From contig LRSR01008832.1 of assembly GCA_001579985.1 (NCBI GenBank), positions 1 to 64,000 on the forward strand: a stretch of 64,000 nt of DNA, given 5' to 3'. Below the pieces are notes generated by a model. That model worked only from the letters and a program-made list of their open reading frames with translations, ran no database searches and was not told the origin of the DNA. This document shows, piece by piece, positions 11,635-23,200 of the stretch; position 1 is the stretch's first letter, and every line of letters starts with the position of its first letter. This stretch comes from Hypsibius dujardini. Lineage: Eukaryota; Tardigrada; Eutardigrada; Parachela; Hypsibiidae. The position numbers and the translations under genes are program-made.

Positions 11635-14600
11635 GGCGTCTGAATGTATCTGTTGTTTCTTTGCCGGCTTGTTTATGCGTCCATCCTTCATTTGTCATTG
11701 TAACTATTGGGACGTCTTGTTGATTAGCCTACCACTTAAATGTACGTCCGCCAAGAACCCATATATTTCCGTACCAGGTTTTCGAAATGGAACGCCACCT
11801 GTCGGAGCTCGTTGTCACCGTTCCCACCGATTCAAACTCTCCTGATCTTCGGAATGTGACGCTCCAAGATATTTGCTATAAACCCCTGGCCCCTGAAAAC
11901 GCCAATTGCGCCATCATGAGCATTTCGCAGTATTTTCAGTCCAGTGTGGCGAATCTGGATGAATACCTTGACGACATGATGGGCGGTGCAATAGCAAACT
12001 ACATCGACCACGCAATGTTCTGTGCGGGCAATCCGATCCTGCAGGACCCACTAGTCGGGTTGCCCTGCCGGGGAATAGCCGGAATCCCTGCGCCACCACA
12101 CGTCATTTTGGGCGGATACACCGAGAGACAGTTCGCCAATGCGACGGCTCTAATCGTCACCTTCTTGGTCAACAATCCAAACAACCGGACCAAAACGGAA
12201 GAGGCCCTCGCGTGGGAGAAAGCAGCGATCAGTTACCTGAAAAGCTACCCGCAAAAGAACATCACTATCTCGTTCATGATGGAGGTAATAACTTTAGCAA
12301 GCTACGTGGTAGGCAGAGACAAACAAAAAGAACAGAAAGACAGGCAGACGGACAGACAGATATACAGATAGACAAACAAACAGGCAGACAGATAAACAGT
12401 CTGTCAGTTAGACACACAGACATACACAGACGTCCAGACAGATACGCAAACACAGGCAAGCAGGCAGTTAGATGGGCAAATAGAAATAAGGCAGACACAT
12501 TTGTTTTACTTTATTGTAATTGGTTTACTGTTTCCCACTGGATGGTATTGCTAGAGCTACTCTGTTATCGAGATATTACGTTTTCTCTGTTCTTTCCGTA
12601 ACTTTAAGATCGTGCTTGTTCTTAGCGTTCCATTGAAGACGAAATTCAGCGCGAGAGTGAAGCCGATGTGAAGACCGTCTTCATCTCCTACATGGTCATG
12701 TTCATCTACATCACCCTCACACTCGGCCAGTATAGCACCTGGGATCGCATCCTCGTCGACTCCAAAGTCACCCTCGGCATTGCCGGTGTGGTGATGGTGT
12801 TTGTGTCCTTCGCCGCTTCCGTCGGCTTCTACTCCTACTGCGGTCTGCCGGCCACTCTCATCATTATCGAAGTCATTCCGTTCCTGGTCCTCGCGGTGGG
12901 AGTGGATAACATATTCATCCTTGTCCAGACCTTCCAACGCGATCAAGCCGGAAGTACAGAATCGATCGACCTTCAGGTGGCTCGTGTTCTGGCAAAAGTT
13001 GGTCCCAGCATGCTGCTCAGCAGCTCAACTGATTCCTTCAGCTTTTTCATTGGTGCGTGCTCGCAGATAACACGAAAAAATATCTCTAATACAAAATATC
13101 TATTTATGTCTACTGTTGCTTTTTCAAATATTGTATTCAAATTTAATTACGGAGAAAAATTTGAATTTTGGTGAACATGAAGCAGAATGTGTTTTGTGAT
13201 AAAGTATTTTACTCATAAACTATACAACTTAAAAAACACTTACTAATTAATATAGATATTTGGCAGCCTGTTACATTAAATTCAATTAGCCGTCGAATGG
13301 CATTAGCGGAGTAGTTGTTTCGTGAAGCACTAGGAAGGAGTTGTTGTCTTTCCCCGAACGAGACCGCCTGAGGTTTAAAACGAAACAAAAAGAAATAAGC
13401 AAAATCAAAAAAATCAAAAAATTTGCATAAACTTCATCGTAGATCTACGTATTATTTCCATATTTTCAATATTGAACAGAAGCATATTTTTTTATTTCGG
13501 ATAAACAATTAGATGGGTTATACCTTGGAGGAATTAACTAATTCAATGTTTCCAGGCGCAATGTCCACAATGCCGGTCGTCAAATATTTCTCCCTCTACG
13601 CGGCTATGGCAGTTTTGATAGATTTTCTCCTGCAAATTTCTTGTTTCGTATCCCTGATGACTCTTGATGCTAAACGACAGAAGGTATGTACCGTATGTTT
13701 AAACAGCATGTACGATTACAACATTGCTGTCTTTAATCAATCTTCAGATTGAAACGGTCAGATTCAGTGCTTGTTTTGTCTTTCTAACATGTTTACCCTT
13801 GTAACGAAACATTTTGTTTCTACTCTTCAGGTCTCAGTTTCTTGATTAATCAAGAGGTTCTATTCTTAACGAATTATGAAGATATATATTATTTGTTACC
13901 GTCAATTTAAATGCTGAAAACAATTTAAGTTTATTTAAGTTTATTGACGACTGAACAATTAATTCTTGTTAAGTACTAAAACTAAACTAAAACCTTATTT
14001 TCGTGTCTGTTTCGGCATTTTACAGGGTGCTCGGTGCGACGTTTTTTGCTGCCTGAAAGGATCGAAGAAGTCTGCTGACGATTCGCCGGGTATCCTGTAT
14101 CGCTTCGTCAAGCGCTGGTACATACCTTTCATCACCAGCGGTCCGGTCCGTACGGGAGTGATGCTCGTCTTTATGGGATGGTTCATGTCTTCAGTCGCGG
14201 TTCTTAATAAAATCAACGTCGGATTCGATCAGAAAACCGCCATGCCTGAGGTATGTCCTCGAATATGCGCTGCAAGTGTGAGTTCCCTAAACTCAATCGA
14301 CTCACTGCTAGAGGCTCTCTTTACACATTTTTATATCGTAATTTCGAAATGTCGATTGTGTTTCTCAATATATGAACATCTGTTAAAACATTGGCAACTC
14401 ACACCAGCAAAATACTTTTTAAAATGTACCATAAACAAAGGCAAATTAATTCTGGATAACGGTCCTGCTAATCATCCCGCGTGGGTATAAAAAAACAATT
14501 TAATAGTATGCATTTGGGAATAAATTAAAATATAATCAATTACAATTACTGTAGTAAATTATGTAGCCCTTAATAGTATTTTCGTAATAAATTATAATAT

Positions 14601-16578
14601 AATAAATTAAAGTCACTGTAGTAAATTTTGTGGCAGGTAATAGTATTTATTTTCATAATAAATTATAACATAATAAATTGAAGTTACTGTAGTAAATTAT
14701 GTAGCACTAACTGTCATACTTTTACTTTTATTCTAAAGGATTCGTACGTGCTGAATCACATGATTGCAATGGAGGACTACCTGTTAGCCGGTGCGCCTGT
14801 CTATTTCGTCGTGGACGACGGTCTGGACTTCACCGACGTCAAAGTGCAGAAGAAGATCTGTTCCGCATCCGGCTGCGATCCAGCTTCTTTGACGGAACAG
14901 ATTTTTGAGGCGCATCGTGGAGCTGCCTGGACGAAGATCGCCACTCCCGCATCGTCTTGGCTGGACGACTACATCGACTGGCTCAATCCCCGATCCGGTA
15001 CGCCGTGCTGCCAGATCCTCCGCAGCAACAGCAGCAACAACAGTTTCTGTCCCTCCTCGATGACCGATCGTGAGACCGCCTGCCAAGCCTGTAAAATAAA
15101 AGAATTTGTCAACTACAAACCCGCACAGGAGGACTTTATGAGATATATTCCGTTCTTTCTGGGGGATAACCCCTCGGAAAAGTGTCCGAAGGCGTAAGTT
15201 TTACGTGGGAGCAAGGATGGTAAAGCTAAATTAAACTAAAACGTTCAGTGACCAATATCTTAGCCTGAAGTTTTTTGGTTGACTAAGAAACCTAAACTAA
15301 AACTTTAGTTACTAAACATTTAACAAGGAAAAAATTAAAAAATTAGTAAACAAATTTTGCCTAAAACTAGACTAAAATGTTTAGTTGCTAAAAGAAACAA
15401 AACTAAAAATCCTTAGAGACTAATTTCTTATTGACAAGAAAACAATTAGTTAACTAATTGCACATTTACAGGAGGAAAAACTTTACTTGTTTTGAGCCTG
15501 ATAGTTTAGAGAATTTTAAAGGATGAAATTCTTTGAATAGAGTTAAATTTGGTGTGTGCCTGATATACACGTGGCAAAACCTTGCGCTAAACGAATAAAG
15601 CCATTACACTCGTTCGACGCATGGCTGTTGTACCGCCCCCGAGTTAAAGTGCTTAATTCGGTCAACGCAAGGTTTTTGCCACGTGTGTACATGCCAATTT
15701 CACTCTGATTTAATAAAATTGTTAAATAATTATTATGACATTCATCAAATTGTAAACTAATCCATTTGATAACCCATATGTAAATTATTTCTTCCTTGGA
15801 AATACAAATAACTCTGGCTTATTACGATAATATTAACTTTAGAAAGAGATTAATTATTGATTTTAGTAGTTAGACTGGGACACTGGAACTGCCTGCTTTG
15901 AAAATGATTTTGCGTTTGCAGAGGTCGCGCAGCTTACGGTTCAGGCGTCAACATTCATGACAACTTAACAGCTGTCGGTGCATCCTACTTCATGACCTAC
16001 CACACGGTCTGTCGCACGTCCGGGGAGTATACGGAGGCCCTCCTCCAGGCGAGAGCCCTCGCGGAAAACATCACCGCGACCCTCGGGGTCCGAGTGTTTC
16101 CCTACAGCGTCTTCTACGTCTTCTACGAACAATACCTGACCATTGTGCGCGAGACGGTAGAGAACCTCAGCTTCTCTCTCGGCGCAATTTTCATCATGAC
16201 ATTTCTGTTACTCGGTCTTGACTGGCACTCCGCGTTAATCGTCTGCTTCACAATCACAATGATCGAGATTGACCTGATGGCGGTGATGTACTGGTGGGAA
16301 ATTGATCTCAACGCCGTCTCTCTTGTCAATCTCGTCATGGTATGTTCGCGTAGTACTGCAGGAGAGGTTAAGATAAGATGCTGTCCATCTTTATCCACCT
16401 TTTAATTTTATATCTGACGTCGACCTCTATTTTTAGGGTGTTGGGATATCCGTGGAGTTCTGCTCTCACCTAATGCGAGCGTTTGCAGTCAGCATGAAGA
16501 GCGGAAGGATCGCTCGCGCCCAAGACGCGCTAAGACATATGGGAATTTCGGTAAGTAATACTACATTCGTTTGTGCTG

Positions 16579-16623
<45 letters not shown>

Positions 16624-17184
16624 CGTTTGTTTCTCATTTTCTGTACGTCTGTTTATTTGTCTGTATGCCTGCCTACCTACCTGTCTGTCTGACTATCTAC
16701 CTACCTACCTGCCTGCCTGTCTGACTACTTGTCTGCCTCATGTACTGTGATGTATGTTTTTACGTTTGAGCCCGACTATTCTGCCATCTAATTCGCAGGT
16801 CTTCAGCGGCATAACACTGACAAAATTCGGCGGCATTGTGGTTCTGGGCTTCAGTCACAGCCAAATCTTTCGCACATACTATTTCCGGATGTATTTGAGT
16901 ATGGTCCTGATTGGAGCTGCCCACGGACTGGTCTTCCTCCCTGTTCTGCTGACCTATCTCGGTAAGAGAAGAGACCTTCTCGCTTTTCAGTGATGAACAT
17001 TTTCAAAGTTATAAAATATTTCATTTGTGCATCTTATTCACAAGGCCCGCCTGTCAACAAAGCCCGACTCCAATATCAGTTGGACGTTCCTGCTGATGCT
17101 CCTGGAAAGGAGAACAAGTTACCGGACACCGTCAAGGCGGAAGACATACGACTTGAGGGCATCAATGGGAGAACAGAAAATTAA
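7272..17184 (+). CDS. NPC1: NPC intracellular cholesterol transporter 1, complete
   Basis: Fifteen exons: 7272-7325, 7420-7600, 7881-8078, 10007-10402, 10577-10744, 11044-11420, 11778-12284, 12626-13052, 13556-13683, 14026-14250, 14739-15193, 15922-16339, 16437-16550, 16799-16961 and 17045-17184. This gives 3951 nt, 1316 residues (human 1278). A signal peptide ([13 protein letters not shown]) is followed by the sterol-binding N-terminal domain with [11 protein letters not shown] and GLCCDHAQL. Then come the first luminal loop ([37 protein letters not shown]), the sterol-sensing domain (about residues 630-810, with [15 protein letters not shown]), the Cys-rich luminal loop (about 890-1040), and the terminal membrane block with [16 protein letters not shown]. 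The family exports cholesterol from late endosomes and lysosomes with NPC2. The C-terminus ends GINGRTEN and lacks the LLNF-type dileucine of vertebrate NPC1. Introns carry microsatellites and MITEs. Confidence 0.97.
8290..8515. repeat. Foldback element (ATCGATTGGCATCAGC family) in NPC1 intron 3
   Basis: The left arm, GGAGTCGATTGGCATCAAC followed by GTCAGTGGGCTGAACTATA, is mirrored on the right by GGCTGATGTCCATCAACTC. The same palindrome occurs at 33850-34290, 40630-40862, 51588-51780 and 61280-61850. Confidence 0.6.
8983..9090. repeat. Partial MITE with GGGATGRCAAA..CTAAACTAAAA terminus
   Basis: GGGATGGCAAAACTAACCTA followed by an A/C/T-rich CTAAAC tract. This is one end of the family seen at 15205-15480, 44928-45235 and 62570-62905; the other end is not obvious. 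It lies in NPC1 intron 3. Confidence 0.4.
10439..10494. repeat. (CAGA)n microsatellite in NPC1 intron 4
   Basis: A near-perfect CAGA/GACA tract in the 174-bp intron between NPC1 exons 4 and 5, starting about 35 bp after the donor. Confidence 0.85.
11459..11637. repeat. (CTGT)n / (CTCTGT)n microsatellite in NPC1 intron 6
   Basis: About 180 bp of CTGT and CTCT units, filling half of the intron between exons 6 and 7. It produces several long repetitive open frames on both strands that are not genes. Confidence 0.9.
12335..12500. repeat. Degenerate (CAGA)n tract in NPC1 intron 7
   Basis: Interspersed CAGA, GACAGACA and CAGGCAGA units between exons 7 and 8. Older and more diverged than the tract at 11459. 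Confidence 0.75.
15205..15480. repeat. CTAAAC-rich MITE in NPC1 intron 11
   Basis: Begins GGATGGTAAAGCTAAATTAA and continues with repeated AAACTAAAA units. It resembles the elements at 44928-45235 and 62570-62905. The boundaries are approximate. Confidence 0.4.
15540..15715. repeat. Small palindromic MITE (ACACGTGGCAAAACCTTGCG) in NPC1 intron 11
   Basis: The terminal arm ACACGTGGCAAAACCTTGCG at about 15568 is mirrored by CGCAAGGTTTTTGCCACGTG ending near 15690. Weaker symmetry continues outward on both sides (AAATTTGGTGTGTGCC against GTACATGCCAATTT). Confidence 0.65.
16575..16740. repeat. (CTGT)n microsatellite in NPC1 intron 13
   Basis: An uninterrupted run of about 12 CTGT units, followed by decayed CTGC/CTAC units. 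It is pyrimidine-rich and lies upstream of the exon 14 acceptor. Confidence 0.85.
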
Positions 17185-17463
17185 TTAACAACTTCAATTT
17201 AGCTGTTAATTAATTGTCCGTGTGTTGTTACCACAATTGATGCAAGATGAATCTTTATGTTCCTTAGTTAATTTAAATGGTTCCAGGATGGCATGTACAA
17301 TTTCTCCCGCCAATTTAGTTTATAGGCTAATGTTTAACAAATACTTACATTTAGATTTAGCATTACTTGTCTAAAGTTTTCGTAATTTTTTTCCCTGCGG
17401 TAAGCATTATATCGTGTGTGCTACAAGTATTTGTACCTATGCCTGCCTCAATCGCAGTAAAAA

Positions 17464-17469
17464 AATAAA
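17464..17469 (+). terminator. Candidate poly(A) signal AATAAA of NPC1
   Basis: AATAAA occurs about 280 nt after the NPC1 stop codon, in an AT-rich 3' flank. Confidence 0.3.
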
Positions 17470-18218
17470 ATGGAAGCATATATTATATATAAGCAACCAA
17501 CAGTTTGACCAAAGACATCGACAGATGTAAATTCAAAAGAAATATTTGATAGGCAGCCACAAATGAACGTCATATGAATCACAGAGTTGTAGCTAGAAAA
17601 GCATCTTATCAAAATATTCGTGAGATGGCTTGGGTGACTTTGCCAATGAGTCAGATCGGACTGCACCTTGTTCTTATCCAATCCTTGTCATCATACAAAG
17701 GCTTTTATCGTGTAACAGATTAATCTTTGGATTACTAGTACTAATGGATGGCTATACGGTCAATTTTCTGGTCAATTATTTTTTCATTTTTATTTAATAA
17801 ATTAAGTAGAAATGTCAGAGTTTAAAATTTCATTCCAAACATTTAAATCTAACGGATAAGGACAGGCAATGATGGACTAAACAGTAAATGGGCCAGCCTC
17901 GACTAAAAATTCTTAATCAACAAACAAAAAGTTACCGCACAAAACCAATATGTTTTCGAGCGGGGTCGCCGGTCCCGGCATAACACACACATCAAACCGT
18001 CACCTCAGCTTCTTCTTCTCCCTCCGCCGATGAAATAAAGAAAACAAGTGCGTGTTGCTGCTTTTACGACATTTCCAATATACACACAAACCAAACAACA
18101 AAAACAAGTCAAAAAAATCCGACTCGTTTACATGATACCTTTCACGATCGATCGACGCGTAACCGGATACAATTGTTTCGCACGAGCTTGCGCAGAATAT
18201 ATTGTTAACATATTTTTT

Positions 18219-19027
18219 CCCTCATTAAACTGCCTCATATTTTAACTAACATCTGACGTCACTTCAAGCATACTTAGAGCTCCCAGCCAGGGCCTCGTTT
18301 AGAGTTCTTACAAGCCAGAGTTAGGACCCCTCATGGTAAAGCCAGGGGGTGAGCAAACGAGCACAATGCACTTTTCTTAAATTAAATCCGAAACTAGGCA
18401 TGCTGTTCTTGATAATTTGAAACTTGGGGGTGTTGGGTTCTGATTCTCAGGGATCCTGGGATTTTAAAACATCATTAGCCATTTGAGTTTTTCCACCAAA
18501 TTTAAACGGTTTTTGAATGTTTTTAACGTCCCATTTGTAGTTCTTACTGGGAAGCTTTTATTAGACCCCAGGTGTGTAGGGGGAAGCACTAGGGAGAGTG
18601 CCCCCCTATATTAATTCGGGCCGCTGCCAGGGGGGGGGGCAATTTTTAATTTTTATTCATAAGAAAAACCTCCCCCTCCCCCGGCTAACTGCCCCTCTCC
18701 AAAATAGTTGGTTACGCCTCTGTTAGACCCCAAAAAACCTCGAATTTGGTGGAATAAATTGTGGTATTTTGTTTAATGTTTTGGAATCCCGGGGGTCTTG
18801 GACATGAGACCCCACACCCCCACAAGTTTCAAAATGATCAGGAACAAACGGCCAAGCATTACGCTCAATTTGTAAAACAAATGCATTATGCCCCTATGCC
18901 CACCCCCAGGTCCTACCATAAGGGGTCCTCATTCCGACTTGTAAGGAACCTAAACGAGCTTCTGTCAGAATTATTTTCTCATTAAACTGCCCCATTTCAA
19001 CTAATATGAGACGTCACTTCAAGCGTG
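18219..19027. repeat. Foldback element (CTCGTTTAG family) between two flanking direct repeats
   Basis: Between NPC1 and the first permease. The left arm at about 18285 (GGCCTCGTTTAGAGTTCTTA, ATGGTAAAGCCAGGGGGTG) is mirrored at about 18985 (CACCCCCAGGTCCTACCAT, CTAAACGAGCTTCTG), with arms of about 190 bp or more. The element lies between two direct copies of a roughly 52-bp flank: CTCATTAAACTGCC plus TGACGTCACTTCAAGC at 18219-18273 and again at 18975-19027. Related elements lie at 51258-52532 and 63088-63482. No transposase is encoded. Confidence 0.65.
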
Positions 19028-19495
19028 TATCTATTTCTCCCGGCCGATCCCGGGTCACCCAATTTTATTTACCCTTTTTCACAGAATAATCCACTTCTCC
19101 GTCGCTGTCAATAATTTTGGCGACTAATTTGCACGCCCTCTTTCTCACTGCTCATTGCAGAAATCAGGCAGGACACAGTGCACACACAAACACATACAGC
19201 ACGTACAAGCCAATTCTTCAGTGTTTGCATATTATTTGTTCAAGGACGCCTCGAGTCGAGAAGCGAGATCTCTTGTGTCTGTGTGTGTGTTGAATTGTTC
19301 TGTCAGTTTTTCCTCTGCACGCAGGTGTTTTAGTTTACCTTTCTCAACGCAGTCGATCACATCGCATTCGTACTACAGTACTTGATTTTTTTTCCTGGCC
19401 GCAGTTGTCGGCTTTTTGTGCAAATAATAGATATATCGCGGCTAAACGTCTCCTGACAACGCGAAAAACAAGTTTTTTCTTTTTTCGCGGCACTT

Positions 19496-19502
19496 TATAA
19501 AA
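19496..19502 (+). promoter_or_regulatory. Putative TATA box of the first permease gene
   Basis: TATAAAA in a CACTTTATAAAAAGCG context, about 115 nt before the ATG at 19615. Position and sequence suit a core promoter; there is no transcript evidence. Confidence 0.4.
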
Positions 19503-19614
19503 AGCGACCGACTGATCGGTCCGGCCGAGGAGAAAAGCGGCGATCAGTGTCGTTTTTGCTGCTTTCTCTGCTTGAGCGGGGCCAGAGATATATTTATTTA
19601 TCTATTTATCGAGG

Positions 19615-20126
19615 ATGAATTCGGACATGGAGATGACGGACGTCCGTGGCAACTGGTCATCCGCCGATCTCGTGGACCGTGAGGTATGTGTCTGTGGCAT
19701 TATTGAAAACATTCAGGCATTATTTCGGGTGTTAACTTTGAAGATGAATTTGGAGAACTTTTTGGGGGATTGTTTTTTGAATTTCATAATTTTGTCCTGT
19801 ATTCAGGCAAAGAATGTGTTGAGAAATTGAGTGGTATGAGCAGGTAGAGAGAAAGAAATTCAGACAGAGTCAACCACATGCGCTATAACGGAAAAATAGA
19901 CAGATACAGAGGAAAAAATTAGACAAACAGAAACGGATATCAGGTAATCAAAGCGGGCAGACGGACAAAAATGTGAACAAGCAAACGACAGAAAGACAGA
20001 TGGACCGGGACAGGCAGGCAAACGTACAGGCACCGAGGGACAGGGGCCCGGCAGATTTTCATACGGATAGGTTGACAGACAAACGGACAAAGTACATCTT
20101 GAGCTGAACAAATGGACAGACACCTT

Positions 20127-20164
<38 letters not shown>

Positions 20165-20169
20165 GAGAC

Positions 20170-20252
<83 letters not shown>

Positions 20253-23200
20253 TGGGCTGGTACACGCACCCAACTTAATGATTGACGGAACACAGACACG
20301 AGAACAGCCCTAAGCAGTATGACAGATTTGAACATGCAAAATTCCATTACAACATCAAAATTAATTGGAACAAATTGTAAAAAAAATTCTTCTCTAGGTA
20401 TTGTGCGGTACAAAGATTTGTGCAGAAATTGCGAATTCGAGAATACTGTGTGATGCAATGCAAATTCTATGAAATTTTGATTACAGGGTAGAGATTATCT
20501 TCTCACAGGCATGTCCCTCTCTCGCCGACAGCTGCAAATGCCCAAAGCAATAGAACTCAGTGTTTTTCCGAGTGAAAGTTCATTTTTAATCGTTGGACTA
20601 TACAGTCATAAATGTCTTCAACGAACTCGAGTCACTTGAGCGGTGTGAATGATAGAGCACAGCGGCGTGTCCGCACGCCTTCGAGCTTTGTACGTGTCTG
20701 TCGTTAAATTACCAGACCGAAACTCACAATTTTGAAAAATAACAGTCCCATTGCAGTATCTTAAAATTCCAAATATTTGACAACAGATCGATTTGATTTG
20801 GAAAATTAAATCAAACGTTACATAATTATTTTTACATATATTTAGATTTAATTATTTGACATAAAAAAAAATTAATTTAGTAGGGCATAATTTCAGTGTG
20901 TACAATAGTTTTCTATTACATTCAATTAAGCCAAAATAACATTAATTTTTTGACATAAAAACTCACGGATCGAGTTGACTTTCAACTAATCAAATAAGTT
21001 ACTTGCAAATTTTTTAACATAGCTATTTTTAATTATTCGTCAGTATAAAACTAATTCGCTGCAGTTTATTTTATGTTTGCAATTATATTTAATTTCGCTG
21101 AATTTCAATTTTGTTTACTAAAAGATTAGTAGATTCAAAACAAATCCGGATTAAAAATGATCTGCTATTTCAGCCACCTCCGAGACCGCCGTGGTGGAGA
21201 CGATGGATCGACTCGTTTAAGCCGATGGAACATCACGCTTCCGACCGGGACACCAAAGCGAACGAGGCAGGCGAGGGAGTGGAATTTATCGCGGAAGGGC
21301 CGGGATTGAAACGAACGCTGAAGAACCGGCATATTCAAATGATTGCCATTGTGAGTTTCTTTATTCCGTTTATAAATTTTGTTTGTTATTGTCTTGTCTG
21401 GGACAATGTGGTTTGTCTGCGCGTAGGGCGGGGCCATCGGAACGGGTCTCTTTATCGGTTCGGGTGGAGTCCTTGCCAAGGGTGGTCCGGCGTCCCTCCT
21501 TCTGGGCTTCATCCTCATAGGGACGATGCTCTTCAACGTCGTGATGGCTCTCGGAGAAATGGCCGTTCTATATCCGATTGCAGGTACGTTGCATAAGCTT
21601 GCTCACTTGTCTTCGAATTTTTTTCTCCCTAAAGACTTGTGTCTCATCTGCCTTAATGTCTTGTCTGCCTGTCTTCGTTTCTACTGCCTCAAAGTTTTGT
21701 CTTTCGTTCGTCTTTACGCCTTGTCTACCTTTACTGGCCTGTGTTTCGTCTGTCATTATGTCTTGTCTGCCTTAAAGTCGTGCATATATCTGTTACTGCT
21801 TCTACTACCTTAAAAGTATAGCCTTTCGTCTGATTTAAATCTTTGTGTCTGTTATCGTTTCTACTGCTTTAAAGTCATATCTTTCGTCTATCTTTATGGC
21901 TTGTCTGTCTTAAAGTCTTGTCTGTTTCGCTTTCTTTCGCTTGCCTTAAAGTCTTGTCTTTCGTCTGTCTTTATGCTATGTCTGGTTTGTCTTCGTGTTC
22001 ATATCTTTACCTTCGGTAGATCAGTTATCTTTCTGTCTGGTCTGTGTCATCTGCCTTAAAATCTCGACTGTTTTTTTTGCCTTTTATTGCACACTTTATA
22101 TCTGTTTGAATTTTTTATTATGAAGATATCTATCCGATTACTTTTTGCTTATTCACGGCTCTCGTATGACGTCTGTTTGGCTTTGGCATGCTTCCCTCTT
22201 TGAGTTTTTGTTCCGTCCCTCCTATCCCCATAACGGCAGCTTCTTTGTTCGTGTTCTTTTATTTTTTCGCGCCCACCAAAATAATAATTGATCTGTCACT
22301 CGTGTGTTTTGGCGGCTGCCTAGATGCCTTTGTCTGTCTTTCTGCATTGTGCCTGTCCGTGATTTTTTTGCAAAGATTTATAGCAACCAGTTCTGGTGTC
22401 GCGTGTGCCTTATCCTTGTTTTCTTTATGCCTGTATCGCTTTCACGTTTGCTTACAATGCCCCAAAAAACCATTTCTCCGGGACAAAACAAAATCCGTCT
22501 TTTTTTAATTTTTTTTTGCAGGATCATTCTCCGTCTACTCAGCACGTTTTATCGATCCGGCTTGGGGGTTCGCGATGGGCTGGAACTACGCCCTCCAATG
22601 GCTGGTGGTGTTGCCGCTCGAATTGACCGCCGCGGCCATCACCATCAAGTACTGGGGCTCGAGTCTCGACCCGGGAATTTGGATCACCATTTTCCTGGTC
22701 GCCGTCATCTTCATCAATTTCTTCGGTGTCAAGGGCTATGGCGAGGCGGAATTCATCTTCTCCATGATCAAGATCGTCGCCGTGACCGGTTTCATCATTC
22801 TGGGCGTGGTCATAAATGTGGGCGGGGCCCCAGACGGAAAGTTTTACGGCGTCACAACGTGGCATGATCCTGGTGCTTTCAATCACGGCTTTCAGGTGCG
22901 TTGTAATGAGTGCTCTTTAGATTAATTTAAAATATGGTTTAAAATTCCCAGAAACAAGCATTTTATCACAAATTTGGTTTGAACAACACTAGTGCGTTGC
23001 TATACACAGTAATTTTTTAATATTTGTATGACATTAGGCATTCTTTATAAATGTTAAAAAATAATCACATTTCTATTATTTAAACTGGGTTCACAACGAC
23101 TAGGCTGAAGATTTGTATTAAAATGTGCTTAATACTGTTGATATTTATTAGTAACATAAAATTGTAAGTTTTTTTTTATCCTGTTTATTTATTGGTGAGT

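Noticed and set aside
11347-11698. Long overlapping open frames on both strands
   Set aside because: They are translations of the CTGT microsatellite in an NPC1 intron (strings of alternating Cys/Leu/Ser/Val or Thr/Asp/Arg/Gln).
18285-18985. Possible LTR-type or viral remnant
   Set aside because: The arms are inverted, not direct, and no reverse transcriptase, integrase, capsid or envelope similarity is visible. No such fossil was found in the window.
20125-20250. Regular short repeats resembling an array
   Set aside because: A 4-bp microsatellite without spacers, in a eukaryotic intron; not a CRISPR array.
19860-20458. 137-172 residue minus-strand frames rich in SVCL repeats
   Set aside because: Microsatellite translation inside permease A intron 1.
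21526-22508. Several 60-110 residue frames in permease A intron 3
   Set aside because: They fall in a pyrimidine-rich imperfect repeat and do not join to the permease frame.
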